Positions 1 to 5,549 of a stretch of 14,514 bases of DNA are shown piece by piece (within the stretch, counting starts at the first letter, position 1; each line of letters starts with the position of its first letter). The notes under the pieces are model-generated. The model searched no databases. It was not told the DNA's origin and saw nothing but the letters and a program-made list of their open reading frames with translations. The translations under genes were made by a program, and so were the position numbers. This DNA comes from Chloroflexota bacterium (lineage in GTDB: Bacteria > Chloroflexota > Dehalococcoidia > JACQGW01): contig JACQGW010000106.1 in NCBI GenBank assembly GCA_016199325.1, positions 1-14,514 of the forward strand, read 5' to 3'.

Positions 1-183
1 GAGCTGCGACGGATGGCTCGCCGCAGTTTCATTCGGCTCGGTCGCCGACCGACGGTACTGCATGGTTTCTTCCGTCACGTCGGTCTAAGTGTTACCTGAA
101 TTTCGCGAAGCTCAATAGGGAGCTGCCGTATAGCGATTGCCTGACGCGAAATAGTGGCGCCCACCCTTCTGTTGCCTCCCGCT
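1..183. other. Left-edge non-coding stretch, nothing recognisable
   Basis: I see no gene here. Reading frames on both strands are short and lack recognisable motifs. The only structure is a weak 8-bp inverted repeat (100-107 with 145-152, arm ATTTCGCG), too short and widely spaced to interpret. The stretch is probably the upstream spacer of the dapA-like gene. Confidence 0.4.
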
Positions 184-212
184 TTGACGCCGTCCCAGCG
201 GTCATGTATGCT
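184..212 (+). promoter_or_regulatory. Sigma-70-type promoter of the dapA-like gene
   Basis: A -35 box TTGACG (184-189, 5 of 6 consensus) is followed by a 17-nt spacer and a -10 box TATGCT (207-212, 4 of 6). Transcription would start near 219, so the mRNA leader would begin just before the large hairpin at 224-337. The spacing and the gene downstream support the call. The -10 is imperfect and no start site can be proved from sequence. Confidence 0.5.
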
Positions 213-223
213 GCCAATAATCG

Positions 224-337
224 GGTTCAAGGTTCAGGGTCCGTCGTCCCTGGTCCCGGGTCCCTGGCCGAGACTGTGGCTGCGAACCGGGGACCACGGG
301 GCAGGGACCCGGGACCAGGGACCTCGAACCTTGAACC
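224..337. repeat. Large inverted repeat of phased 7-base units in the dapA leader
   Basis: The arms 246-266 and 302-322 are perfect 21-nt reverse complements. A second pair, 224-235 and 326-337, matches over 12 nt; between the two pairs the left arm is one 7-base unit longer. Both arms are phased heptads: the left reads as six consecutive units from 225 to 266, with GTCCCTG occurring twice and GTTCAAG first, and the right arm carries the complementary units. The loop is 267-301. On RNA this would be a very stable hairpin ending 7 nt before the GGAGGA ribosome-binding site (345-350) of the dapA-like gene, so it could affect mRNA stability or translation. It may equally be a mobile-type intergenic repeat that inserted there. 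Confidence 0.85.
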
Positions 338-355
338 TTCGTCCGGAGGAATGCC

Positions 356-1246
356 GTGTCCATGATCGAAGGCGCCATCACCGCGATGGTGACGCCGTTT
401 GGACCTGAAGGGGAGATCGACGAGCCTGCGCTGCGGCGGCACATCGACGAACAGGTCGGGGCGGGCGTCGACGGGCTGCTGGTTATCGGCGGCAGCGGCG
501 AGTTCGTCAGCCTCGACGACGCCGAGCGCCGGCGGGTCATGGCGATCGCCGTCGAGCACGTGAACCGCCGCGTCCCGGTCGTCGTCGGCCTGCTGGCGCC
601 GGGCACGCGTCACGTCGTCGAGTTGGCGCGTCAGGCCGGACGGGCTGGCGCCGACGCCGTCCTGGTGCTGCCTCCCTACTACATCAGCCCGTCGGCCGCC
701 GGGATCGCCGAGCACTTCGCCCGGGTAGCCGGGGAAGGGGGCCTGCCCATCGTCGTCTACAACAACCCCGGCCGGACGAGGGTGAACCTGGACGCCGAGA
801 TGATGGCGAGGCTGGTCGAGATCGACGCGGTCGTCGCCATGAAGGAGTGCGATCGGGACCTGGGCAGCGTCTCGGAGAAGATCCAGGCCGTCGGCCACCG
901 GATCGCGATCCTGGCCGGCGACGACGACCTGGCCTTTCCGACGCTGGTGCTCGGCGCCCGAGGCGGGATCTGGGCCGGCTCCAATCTGGCACCGGCGCCC
1001 TACGTCGAGATGTACCGGGCCGTCGTGGCGGGGAACATCGAGCGCGCTCGGCAGATCCACTACCAACTGCTGCCCTTCGTCAAGGCCTGGTACATCGCCA
1101 ACCATCCGGGCCCGCTCAAGGAGGCGATGGCGCTCGCCGGCCGCCCCGTCGGCAGGGCTCGCCCCCCGCTGCAGCCAATGACCGCCGACCAGATGGCGGC
1201 CGTTCGCCAGGCGCTCGCCGGCCTCGGCGTGCCGGGACGGAGGTAG
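356..1246 (+). CDS. DapA/NAL-family lyase or aldolase (dihydrodipicolinate synthase-like)
   Basis: This 296-residue protein has the usual length and (beta/alpha)8 pattern of the DapA / N-acetylneuraminate lyase family, whose members use a Schiff-base lysine to make or cleave bonds to a 2-keto acid such as pyruvate. Visible landmarks are the opening AITAMVTPF, the Gly-rich loop GGSGE at 45-49, PPYY at 106-109, the catalytic tyrosine in YNNPGRT (Tyr135, Arg140) and the Schiff-base lysine in AMKEC (Lys163). The first active-site Thr of true dihydrodipicolinate synthase is Gly46 here, so lysine biosynthesis is unlikely and a catabolic keto-acid lyase/dehydratase is a better guess. GTG at 356 is chosen because GGAGGA (345-350) lies 5 nt upstream; ATG at 362 is an alternative. 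It is the only + strand gene and converges with binding protein 1. The substrate is unknown. Confidence 0.9.
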   Translation: MSMIEGAITAMVTPFGPEGEIDEPALRRHIDEQVGAGVDGLLVIGGSGEFVSLDDAERRRVMAIAVEHVNRRVPVVVGLLAPGTRHVVELARQAGRAGADAVLVLPPYYISPSAAGIAEHFARVAGEGGLPIVVYNNPGRTRVNLDAEMMARLVEIDAVVAMKECDRDLGSVSEKIQAVGHRIAILAGDDDLAFPTLVLGARGGIWAGSNLAPAPYVEMYRAVVAGNIERARQIHYQLLPFVKAWYIANHPGPLKEAMALAGRPVGRARPPLQPMTADQMAAVRQALAGLGVPGRR

Positions 1247-1252
1247 GGATTT

Positions 1253-1299
1253 CGGGTTTCTGGTTTGGGAACGAGCCGCAGCCCCCGACCAGAAACCCG
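1253..1299. terminator. Inverted repeat between convergent genes, probable bidirectional terminator
   Basis: The arms 1253-1264 and 1288-1299 (CGGGTTTCTGGT and its complement) form a 12-bp stem with a 23-nt loop. The repeat fills the 58-nt gap between the stop of the dapA-like gene and the stop of binding protein 1, the right place for a terminator serving both strands. There is no clear T-run, so termination is inferred from position. The arm includes the heptad GTTTCTG, also repeated at 7315-7349. Confidence 0.5.
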
Positions 1300-1304
1300 G
1301 TTCC

Positions 1305-3008
1305 CTACTTCTTGGTCACATACGTCGTCTCGAAGTGCATGTAGCGGTTGGGCATCGGGGTGTAGCCCTCGACCCGCTTGTTCATGACGTTGGCGAACCG
1401 CTGGTAGTAGTTCGGAATGGGCGCGTGCTCGTCCAGCAGGATCTTCTGCATCTCCCAGAGGATCGCCTTCCGCTTCTCCTGGTCCAGCTCGGCCCCCTGC
1501 TTTGCCAGGAGATCATCCCACTTCGGATCGCACCAGCCCCAGCGAGCCTGGCGGGGATTGTTGCAGCCGAAGAGGACCCAGTAGACCCCATCGGGGTCGG
1601 GCGTCTGGTCGGTGGCGTCGCCGATGAACAGGGCGTGCTTGCCTTCGGTGACGAACCCGTAGAACTTCGCCGAGTCGACCTTCTCGATGCTCACCTTGAA
1701 GCCGGCGGCGTTGAAGTCGTTCTGCATGAGCTCGGCCAGCCGGGGCCAGAACCCGGAGCTCTGGGTGTGGAGGGTGAACTCCGGCGCGCCGCCGGCCTCC
1801 TTGATGAGGTCTTTCGCCTTCTGCACGTCGTACTTGTAGTAGTCCTTGAGCTGAGGCGCATACGACCACATCGGCAGGGGCGATTGTCCGGCCGGAAGGT
1901 CGCCCTCGCCGTAGAGCATCGTGTCGATGATCTTCTGCTTGTTGACGGCGTGGGCGAGCGCCCGGCGAACCCGCGCGTCCTTCATCGCGTCGTGCTTCCG
2001 GTTGACGCCCATGTAGCCGACGGACGACGCCTGCACCATCTGGACCTTGAGGTTCGGGTTCTTCCGATAGGCCTCCAGGTCCTTGAAGTCGATGAACTGC
2101 GATACGTCGATCTCGCCGGAGAGGAGGCTGGCCGTCATCGCCTGCTCGTCGGCGATCACGCGGACGACCAGTCGGTCGATCGGGGGTCGGCCGCCCCAGT
2201 ACTCGTCGAACGCCCGCATCGACACCTGGTTGCCCTTCTCGCCCTTCTCGAAGACGAAGGGGCCGGTGCCCACCGGATTCTGGCCGGCGTCTTTGGCGCC
2301 GACCTTCTTGACGGCGGTCGGAGACATGATGCCGCCGTACATGCCGGCCATGGCGGCGATAAAGGCCGACATCGGCTTCTCGCGGACGATCTCGACGGTG
2401 TACTCGTCCTTCGCCTTGACCGATTTGACGTCCGGCAGGAGCGAGGTCCGGCCGACGGCGTTGGCGTCGTAGTAGGGATGGTTCTTGTCGATGTAGCGCA
2501 TGTAGTTGAACTCGACGGCTTCGGCGTTGAACGGGGTGCCGTCGTGGAACTTGACGCCCTTGCGGAGCGGGAACGTGTACACGAGGCCGTCGGGCGAGAC
2601 GGTGTGGCCGGTCGCCAGCTCGGGAGTGAGCGTCTTGAAGTCCCGGAAGGTGTAGAGCCCATTGAAGACGTTGTTGAGGGGCCAGGTGCCCGCCCAACCC
2701 TGGAAGCTGACCACCGGCACGTAGTTGTCGCCGATGGCCTCGCCGCCGACGACGAGCGTGCCACCCTGGTTGGCGGGCTTGCTCGCCGCCGCTGGCGCGG
2801 TGGTGGCCTGAGCAGCCGGCTTCGTCGCTTGCGCGGCGGGAGCGGGCGCCGTCGTCGGCTGGGCGGCGGGGGCTGGGGCGCTGGGCGCGCAGGCGAAAAG
2901 GGCGGCCAGGCTGGCGCTCATCCCCACGACGCCGGCTGCCGCCAGCAGACGTCGTCTGGACATCTGTCCGGGGACGACGCGGAACGGATCTCGAACCTCT
3001 GCTGTCAC
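1305..3008 (-). CDS. ABC transporter solute-binding lipoprotein, family 5 (paralogue 1)
   Basis: Extracytoplasmic solute-binding protein of the peptide/nickel/opine type, expected to be lipid-anchored outside the membrane and to hand ligand to a DppBC-type permease. The 567-residue product has a twin-arginine motif (SRRRLL, 17-22), a hydrophobic segment and a lipobox ending LFAC at Cys40. An Ala/Pro/Gln/Thr linker follows to about residue 80, then the mature domain with FHDGTPF (154-160) and a later NPVGTGPF segment typical of family 5. Two cysteines (482 and 493) near the C-terminus are conserved in all four paralogues here. The GTG start at 3008 is chosen because GGAGGA (3017-3022) lies 8 nt upstream and because the chosen starts of paralogues 1-3 all put the lipobox Cys at residue 40. 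It has its own promoter and a 483-nt gap from the cupin upstream. The ligand is unknown. Confidence 0.92.
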   Translation of the reverse strand: MTAEVRDPFRVVPGQMSRRRLLAAAGVVGMSASLAALFACAPSAPAPAAQPTTAPAPAAQATKPAAQATTAPAAASKPANQGGTLVVGGEAIGDNYVPVVSFQGWAGTWPLNNVFNGLYTFRDFKTLTPELATGHTVSPDGLVYTFPLRKGVKFHDGTPFNAEAVEFNYMRYIDKNHPYYDANAVGRTSLLPDVKSVKAKDEYTVEIVREKPMSAFIAAMAGMYGGIMSPTAVKKVGAKDAGQNPVGTGPFVFEKGEKGNQVSMRAFDEYWGGRPPIDRLVVRVIADEQAMTASLLSGEIDVSQFIDFKDLEAYRKNPNLKVQMVQASSVGYMGVNRKHDAMKDARVRRALAHAVNKQKIIDTMLYGEGDLPAGQSPLPMWSYAPQLKDYYKYDVQKAKDLIKEAGGAPEFTLHTQSSGFWPRLAELMQNDFNAAGFKVSIEKVDSAKFYGFVTEGKHALFIGDATDQTPDPDGVYWVLFGCNNPRQARWGWCDPKWDDLLAKQGAELDQEKRKAILWEMQKILLDEHAPIPNYYQRFANVMNKRVEGYTPMPNRYMHFETTYVTKK

Positions 3009-3109
3009 GTACTCTCTCCTCCGTAATCGTGATCGACCGGTCATGACCAATCGCTGGCGGTCACCCATCGCCCGCGGCAATCGGCTGCCCTTGTCGGCCT
3101 ACCTCGTCC

Positions 3110-3175
3110 CGTGCTGGAGCCGGCATCCTCGTGCTCCATGAGGTGCAGGCGTGGCCTCCCGGCGGGTCCAGCACG
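3110..3175 (-). promoter_or_regulatory. Inverted repeat at the 5' end of the binding protein 1 leader
   Basis: Positions 3110-3118 and 3167-3175 are 9-nt reverse complements (CGTGCTGGA on the + strand). The outer arm coincides with the start expected from the promoter at 3181-3209, so the transcript would begin in a base-paired stem. Inside it CCTC and GAGG tracts could form a smaller hairpin. A protective 5' stem or a leader regulator is possible; I recognise no riboswitch class. Confidence 0.35.
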
Positions 3176-3180
3176 AACGC

Positions 3181-3209
3181 ATTATAGCTTTCCGGCAACG
3201 CCAACACAA
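3181..3209 (-). promoter_or_regulatory. Sigma-70-type promoter of binding protein 1
   Basis: Read on the - strand there is a -35 box TTGTGT (3204-3209), a 17-nt spacer and a perfect -10 box TATAAT (3181-3186). This AT-rich hexamer stands out in GC-rich surroundings. Transcription would start near 3174, giving a leader of about 165 nt before the GTG at 3008. The -35 matches only the TTG and one later base of the consensus. This promoter implies the gene is expressed separately from the cupin and amidohydrolase upstream. Confidence 0.55.
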
Positions 3210-3345
3210 TGATGGGAAGCATGCTCAGTGGTGCGTCCGGCAAACCACTCGCCGATCCTGGCGATCCCCGTCTGTCATGAGCCCACTGAAGAAAGGCTGC
3301 TTTGCGCGGTTCACGCACCGATTCCCCGGATCTTTCCGCGAGTCG

Positions 3346-3368
3346 GCCACGCGCGATGTGGCTTTTTT
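3346..3368 (+). terminator. Weak intrinsic-terminator-like hairpin on the + strand
   Basis: A 5-bp stem (GCCAC 3346-3350 with GTGGC 3358-3362) with a 7-nt loop is followed directly by six Ts (3363-3368). It has the right form for a + strand terminator, but no + strand gene lies immediately upstream and the stem is short. It could end antisense transcription or be chance. Confidence 0.25.
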
Positions 3369-3382
3369 CAGGGAACTCCTGC

Positions 3383-3458
3383 CATGCTGAGCCGCAGCGA
3401 AGCATCTCCCGGCCTGAACCGGCAACATCCGGGAGATGCTTCGCTGCGGCTCAGCATG
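3383..3458. repeat. Long perfect palindrome of the GCTGCGGCTC family
   Basis: The arms 3383-3412 and 3429-3458 are perfect 30-nt reverse complements separated by 16 nt. The element lies just downstream of the cupin stop (3492), so it would fold at the 3' end of the cupin mRNA and could terminate or stabilise it. The arm sequence is closely related to the repeat at 5347-5543. A perfect pairing this long suggests a recently inserted or actively homogenised dispersed element. Confidence 0.85.
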
Positions 3459-3491
3459 ACATTGGACATTGGAGGGGCCGGCCAATCTCAC

Positions 3492-3818
3492 TCAATCCTT
3501 GTAGTCCTCTCGGGGCGGGGAGAAGGCCGCGATCAGGACGGTCCGGGAGAGGGCGGTGGCCGAGTGGCGGATGCCGGCGGGCAGGAGCCACGTATCGCCA
3601 GGCTGCTTCGCCTCATGCTGCCGGTCGTCTATCCCGACCTGGAAATGGCCGCTGACGAGGGTTCCGATCTCCTCGTAGGGGTGGGAGTGCCACGGCATGG
3701 TCACGTTCTCCTCGACGGTGACCTCGATCACCACCATTTTCTCGCCGTACTGCAACGTGCGCCGAGTGATGCCGGGGATCACGTCGATGGGTCGCGTCTC
3801 GGCGTAGGGCTTGAACAT
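3492..3818 (-). CDS. Small single-domain cupin protein
   Basis: A 108-residue, one-domain cupin. Motif 1 is seen as HSHPYEE with His44, His46 and Glu50, followed by GTLVSG; motif 2 is PGDTWLLPAGIRH with His85. The metal-binding set (three His and one Glu) is therefore present, so it should fold as a beta-barrel with a bound divalent metal. Small cupins of this kind may be isomerases, dioxygenases or sensors; the sequence does not say which. I chose ATG at 3818 because a GGGAGAGAAGAG purine tract ends directly upstream; a longer reading from 3854 lacks such a site and would add residues before the conserved region. It follows the amidohydrolase by 96 nt on the same strand and is probably co-transcribed, so it may act on the same compound. 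Confidence 0.82.
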   Translation of the reverse strand: MFKPYAETRPIDVIPGITRRTLQYGEKMVVIEVTVEENVTMPWHSHPYEEIGTLVSGHFQVGIDDRQHEAKQPGDTWLLPAGIRHSATALSRTVLIAAFSPPREDYKD

Positions 3819-3855
3819 CTCTTCTCTCCCGGTGCGCCAACGATCACCCGACACT

Positions 3856-3892
3856 CCTGGCGTCTTCCTTGGCGATCTTGGCGCCTTGGCAG
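3856..3892. repeat. Phased CTTGGCG short repeat between amidohydrolase and cupin
   Basis: Units CTTGGCGAT (3868-3876), CTTGGCGC (3877-3884) and CTTGGCA (3885-3891) follow one another, preceded by a looser copy CTGGCG. This short intergenic run sits between the amidohydrolase stop and the cupin start and encodes nothing I can recognise. It resembles the repeats at 7315-7392 in style, not in sequence. Confidence 0.6.
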
Positions 3893-3914
3893 TTCGTTGT
3901 CTCTCGGTCTTGCT

Positions 3915-5093
3915 CTAGGCGGGTACCGCCGGCCGTTCGACCAGCAGCTCCGGTCTGGCGCGAACGACGTTCCCTCCCTTCGCCACCCAATCGACCCGCC
4001 ACAGCGCGCGGATGTCGGCCAGCGGGTTGCCGTCCACCGCCACGAGATCGGCGAACCGGCCGGCCTGGAGGGTGCCGACCTCGTCCCAGCCCAGTAGCTC
4101 GGCCGCTCGTCCGGTGGCCGCCACGATGGCCTCCATCTCCGTCAGCCCCCACTTGACCAGGCACTCGATCTCGAAGGCCAGGCGGCCGTGGCCGCCGTCG
4201 GAGCCGGCGCAGATCCGGACGCCGTGCTTCTTCGCCAGCGCGATGGTATTCCCGGCCTGGCGAATGGCTCGGGCCATCGCTGGATTGACCTTGCTGGGAT
4301 CCTGCGAGAGCCAGAAGCCGGCGGTGGGGACGACGAAGGTGCCCCGCTCGGCCATCAGCGCGACGTCCTCCCCTGTGGCCCAGAGCGCGTGCTCCACGCT
4401 GTCCACCCCGGCCCGGACGAAGGAGCCGAGGCCTGGTCCGCCGTGGCAGTGGACGGCAACCTTCCGCCCGAAGCGGTGGGCTTCCTCGACGGTGGCCTCG
4501 GCCTCGGCCTGGGTGAAGTACGGGTAGAACTCTCGGGCCGTGCTCGTGCCGGTGGCGTAGGACTTGATGAGGTCGGCCCCCCGGCGGATGTTCTCCTGGA
4601 TCACCTTCCGGATGGCGTCGGTCCCCGTCACCCGCACGTCGGAGATGATGATGTCGAAGGCGGCGCTTACAAGCGGCCGGGTCGCGATCCGCAGGCGCGG
4701 CCCTTCCAGGAGGCCGCTTTCACTGGCCTGCTTGTAGGCGACGTCGACAAAGCCCGGCTCGCCGACGACCCGAGCCGTCGTCACTCCCGCACGGAGACAG
4801 AGCCGGGCGTTGCGGGCGGCGCGGAGCGCCAGCACCTCGGGCGGGTCGGGGGCGCCAACCGGATTGTCACCGGGGAACGTGAAGGACATGTGCGCGTGGC
4901 AGTCGATCAGGCCCGGCAGCAGGGTCCGCTGGCCCAGATCCACCACGCGGGCGCCCGCGGGCGTCCCCACCTGGTCCCGCGATCCCACGGCGCGTATGCG
5001 CTCTCCCTCCACGAGCACCGCCGCGTTGGCGACGGGTGGCGCGCCCGTACCGTCGATGAGCTGGGCAGCGGTTATCAGCAGGGAAGAGTCCAA
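3915..5093 (-). CDS. Metal-dependent amidohydrolase (imidazolonepropionase/prolidase-like)
   Basis: A 392-residue enzyme of the amidohydrolase superfamily, which hydrolyses amide or ester bonds, often in cyclic amides or N-acylated amino acids. All the metal-site residues can be seen: His66 and His68 in DCHAH, Lys177 in DLIKSYATG, His215 and His217 in VAVHCHGG, His235 in DSVEHALW and Asp299 in CAGSDGGHG. The N-terminus (LITAAQLIDGTG) and C-terminus (GTLQAGRFADLVAVDGNPLADI) are the usual small beta-sandwich parts. No signal peptide is seen, so it is cytoplasmic. The start is TTG at 5093: AAGGAGGA (5100-5107) lies 6 nt upstream and overlaps a TAA stop of a preceding degraded frame. It is followed by the cupin. 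The exact substrate is not deducible. Confidence 0.9.
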   Translation of the reverse strand: MDSSLLITAAQLIDGTGAPPVANAAVLVEGERIRAVGSRDQVGTPAGARVVDLGQRTLLPGLIDCHAHMSFTFPGDNPVGAPDPPEVLALRAARNARLCLRAGVTTARVVGEPGFVDVAYKQASESGLLEGPRLRIATRPLVSAAFDIIISDVRVTGTDAIRKVIQENIRRGADLIKSYATGTSTAREFYPYFTQAEAEATVEEAHRFGRKVAVHCHGGPGLGSFVRAGVDSVEHALWATGEDVALMAERGTFVVPTAGFWLSQDPSKVNPAMARAIRQAGNTIALAKKHGVRICAGSDGGHGRLAFEIECLVKWGLTEMEAIVAATGRAAELLGWDEVGTLQAGRFADLVAVDGNPLADIRALWRVDWVAKGGNVVRARPELLVERPAVPA

Positions 5094-5105
5094 GGGTGTT
5101 CCTCC

Positions 5106-5346
5106 TTACCGTGAATCCAGCCGGAATACGATGGCCGCCCGCATGGCGTCCCAGTCGACCTCCACTCCAGGTCCGGATGACCGCGGGCCCCGGGGACGGG
5201 ACCCCAGGCCCGCCGTCATGCAGGTTGACGAATCGATCGGATACCGCGAGACGGGGGCGACCACGGGGGACATGTGACCCAAGTAGTTGGGCGACGCGCA
5301 CCATGACGCCCATCTCACGAGCGGGAAGGCGGGCCGGCGCGTCACG
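5106..5346 (-). pseudogene. Remnant of a gene C-terminus, possibly enolase superfamily
   Basis: The - strand frame ending in TAA at 5106 contains ASPNYLGH (about 5274-5297) and ends GPGVEVDWDAMRAA, which resemble the C-terminal tail of mandelate racemase/muconate lactonizing enzymes. A DRFVNLHDG segment that would fit between them is in another frame, so at least two frameshifts are implied. The TAA overlaps the ribosome-binding site of the amidohydrolase, the arrangement of a coupled upstream gene. Going upstream, protein-like sequence stops at the palindromic repeat (5347). I infer that most of an upstream gene was lost by deletion or repeat insertion. The family name is tentative, judged by eye. 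Confidence 0.4.
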
Positions 5347-5543
5347 GTCATTCCGAGCCGCAGCGAGGAATCTCCTCGTCCGCCAGAGATCACCCCCGGG
5401 CCAGTCCGGGCGACCGGTGAAGCTGAAGCCCACGCTCCCTGCGGCCCCGCGCACGGCGCCCGGTTGTCCCGCACCCACCGGGGAGATTCCTCGCTGCGGC
5501 TCGGAATGACAGGAGTCCTCGCTGCGGCTCGGAATGACAGGAG
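5347..5543. repeat. Palindromic repeat with long loop and a 28-bp tandem duplication
   Basis: The arms 5347-5375 and 5482-5510 are perfect 29-nt reverse complements separated by 106 nt in which I recognise no gene. The right arm is partly duplicated: a 28-bp unit occupies 5488-5515 and again 5516-5543, and the first 7 bases of a third copy (5544-5550) run up to the stop codon of binding protein 2. The arms share the CGAGCCGCAGCGAGGAATCTCC core; the palindrome at 3383-3458 carries a close variant. When translated, this family gives the spurious peptide SSLRLGMT seen in many mis-annotated small proteins. Confidence 0.85.
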
Positions 5544-5549
5544 TCCTCG

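Noticed and set aside
100..152. Inverted repeat ATTTCGCG/CGCGAAAT as an operator
   Set aside because: Only 8 bp, 37 nt apart and more than 30 nt upstream of the predicted -35; could easily be chance.
224..337. CRISPR array or tRNA in the repeat-rich leader
   Set aside because: There are no regular repeats with unique spacers; the units are contiguous heptads in two inverted arms, and no cloverleaf is present.
1335..3026. Long open frame on the + strand opposite binding protein 1 (also 5691-7301, 7262-9289 and 9852-12059)
   Set aside because: These are antisense frames kept open by high G/C at third positions. Their products are Arg/Gly/Val/Asp-rich with no motif, while the opposite strand encodes clear conserved proteins.
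3225..3491. Possible small proteins between the cupin and binding protein 1
   Set aside because: They read through the palindrome at 3383-3458 and give the known spurious repeat-derived peptides; no convincing ribosome-binding site or motif.
5106..5474. A 122-residue protein starting at 5474
   Set aside because: Its N-terminal part is the translated palindromic repeat (SSLRLGMT). Only the C-terminal part is protein-like, so it is treated as a remnant.
5347..5510. Insertion sequence bounded by the 29-bp inverted repeats
   Set aside because: The 106-nt interior cannot encode a transposase and I see no flanking duplication. A non-autonomous element remains possible.
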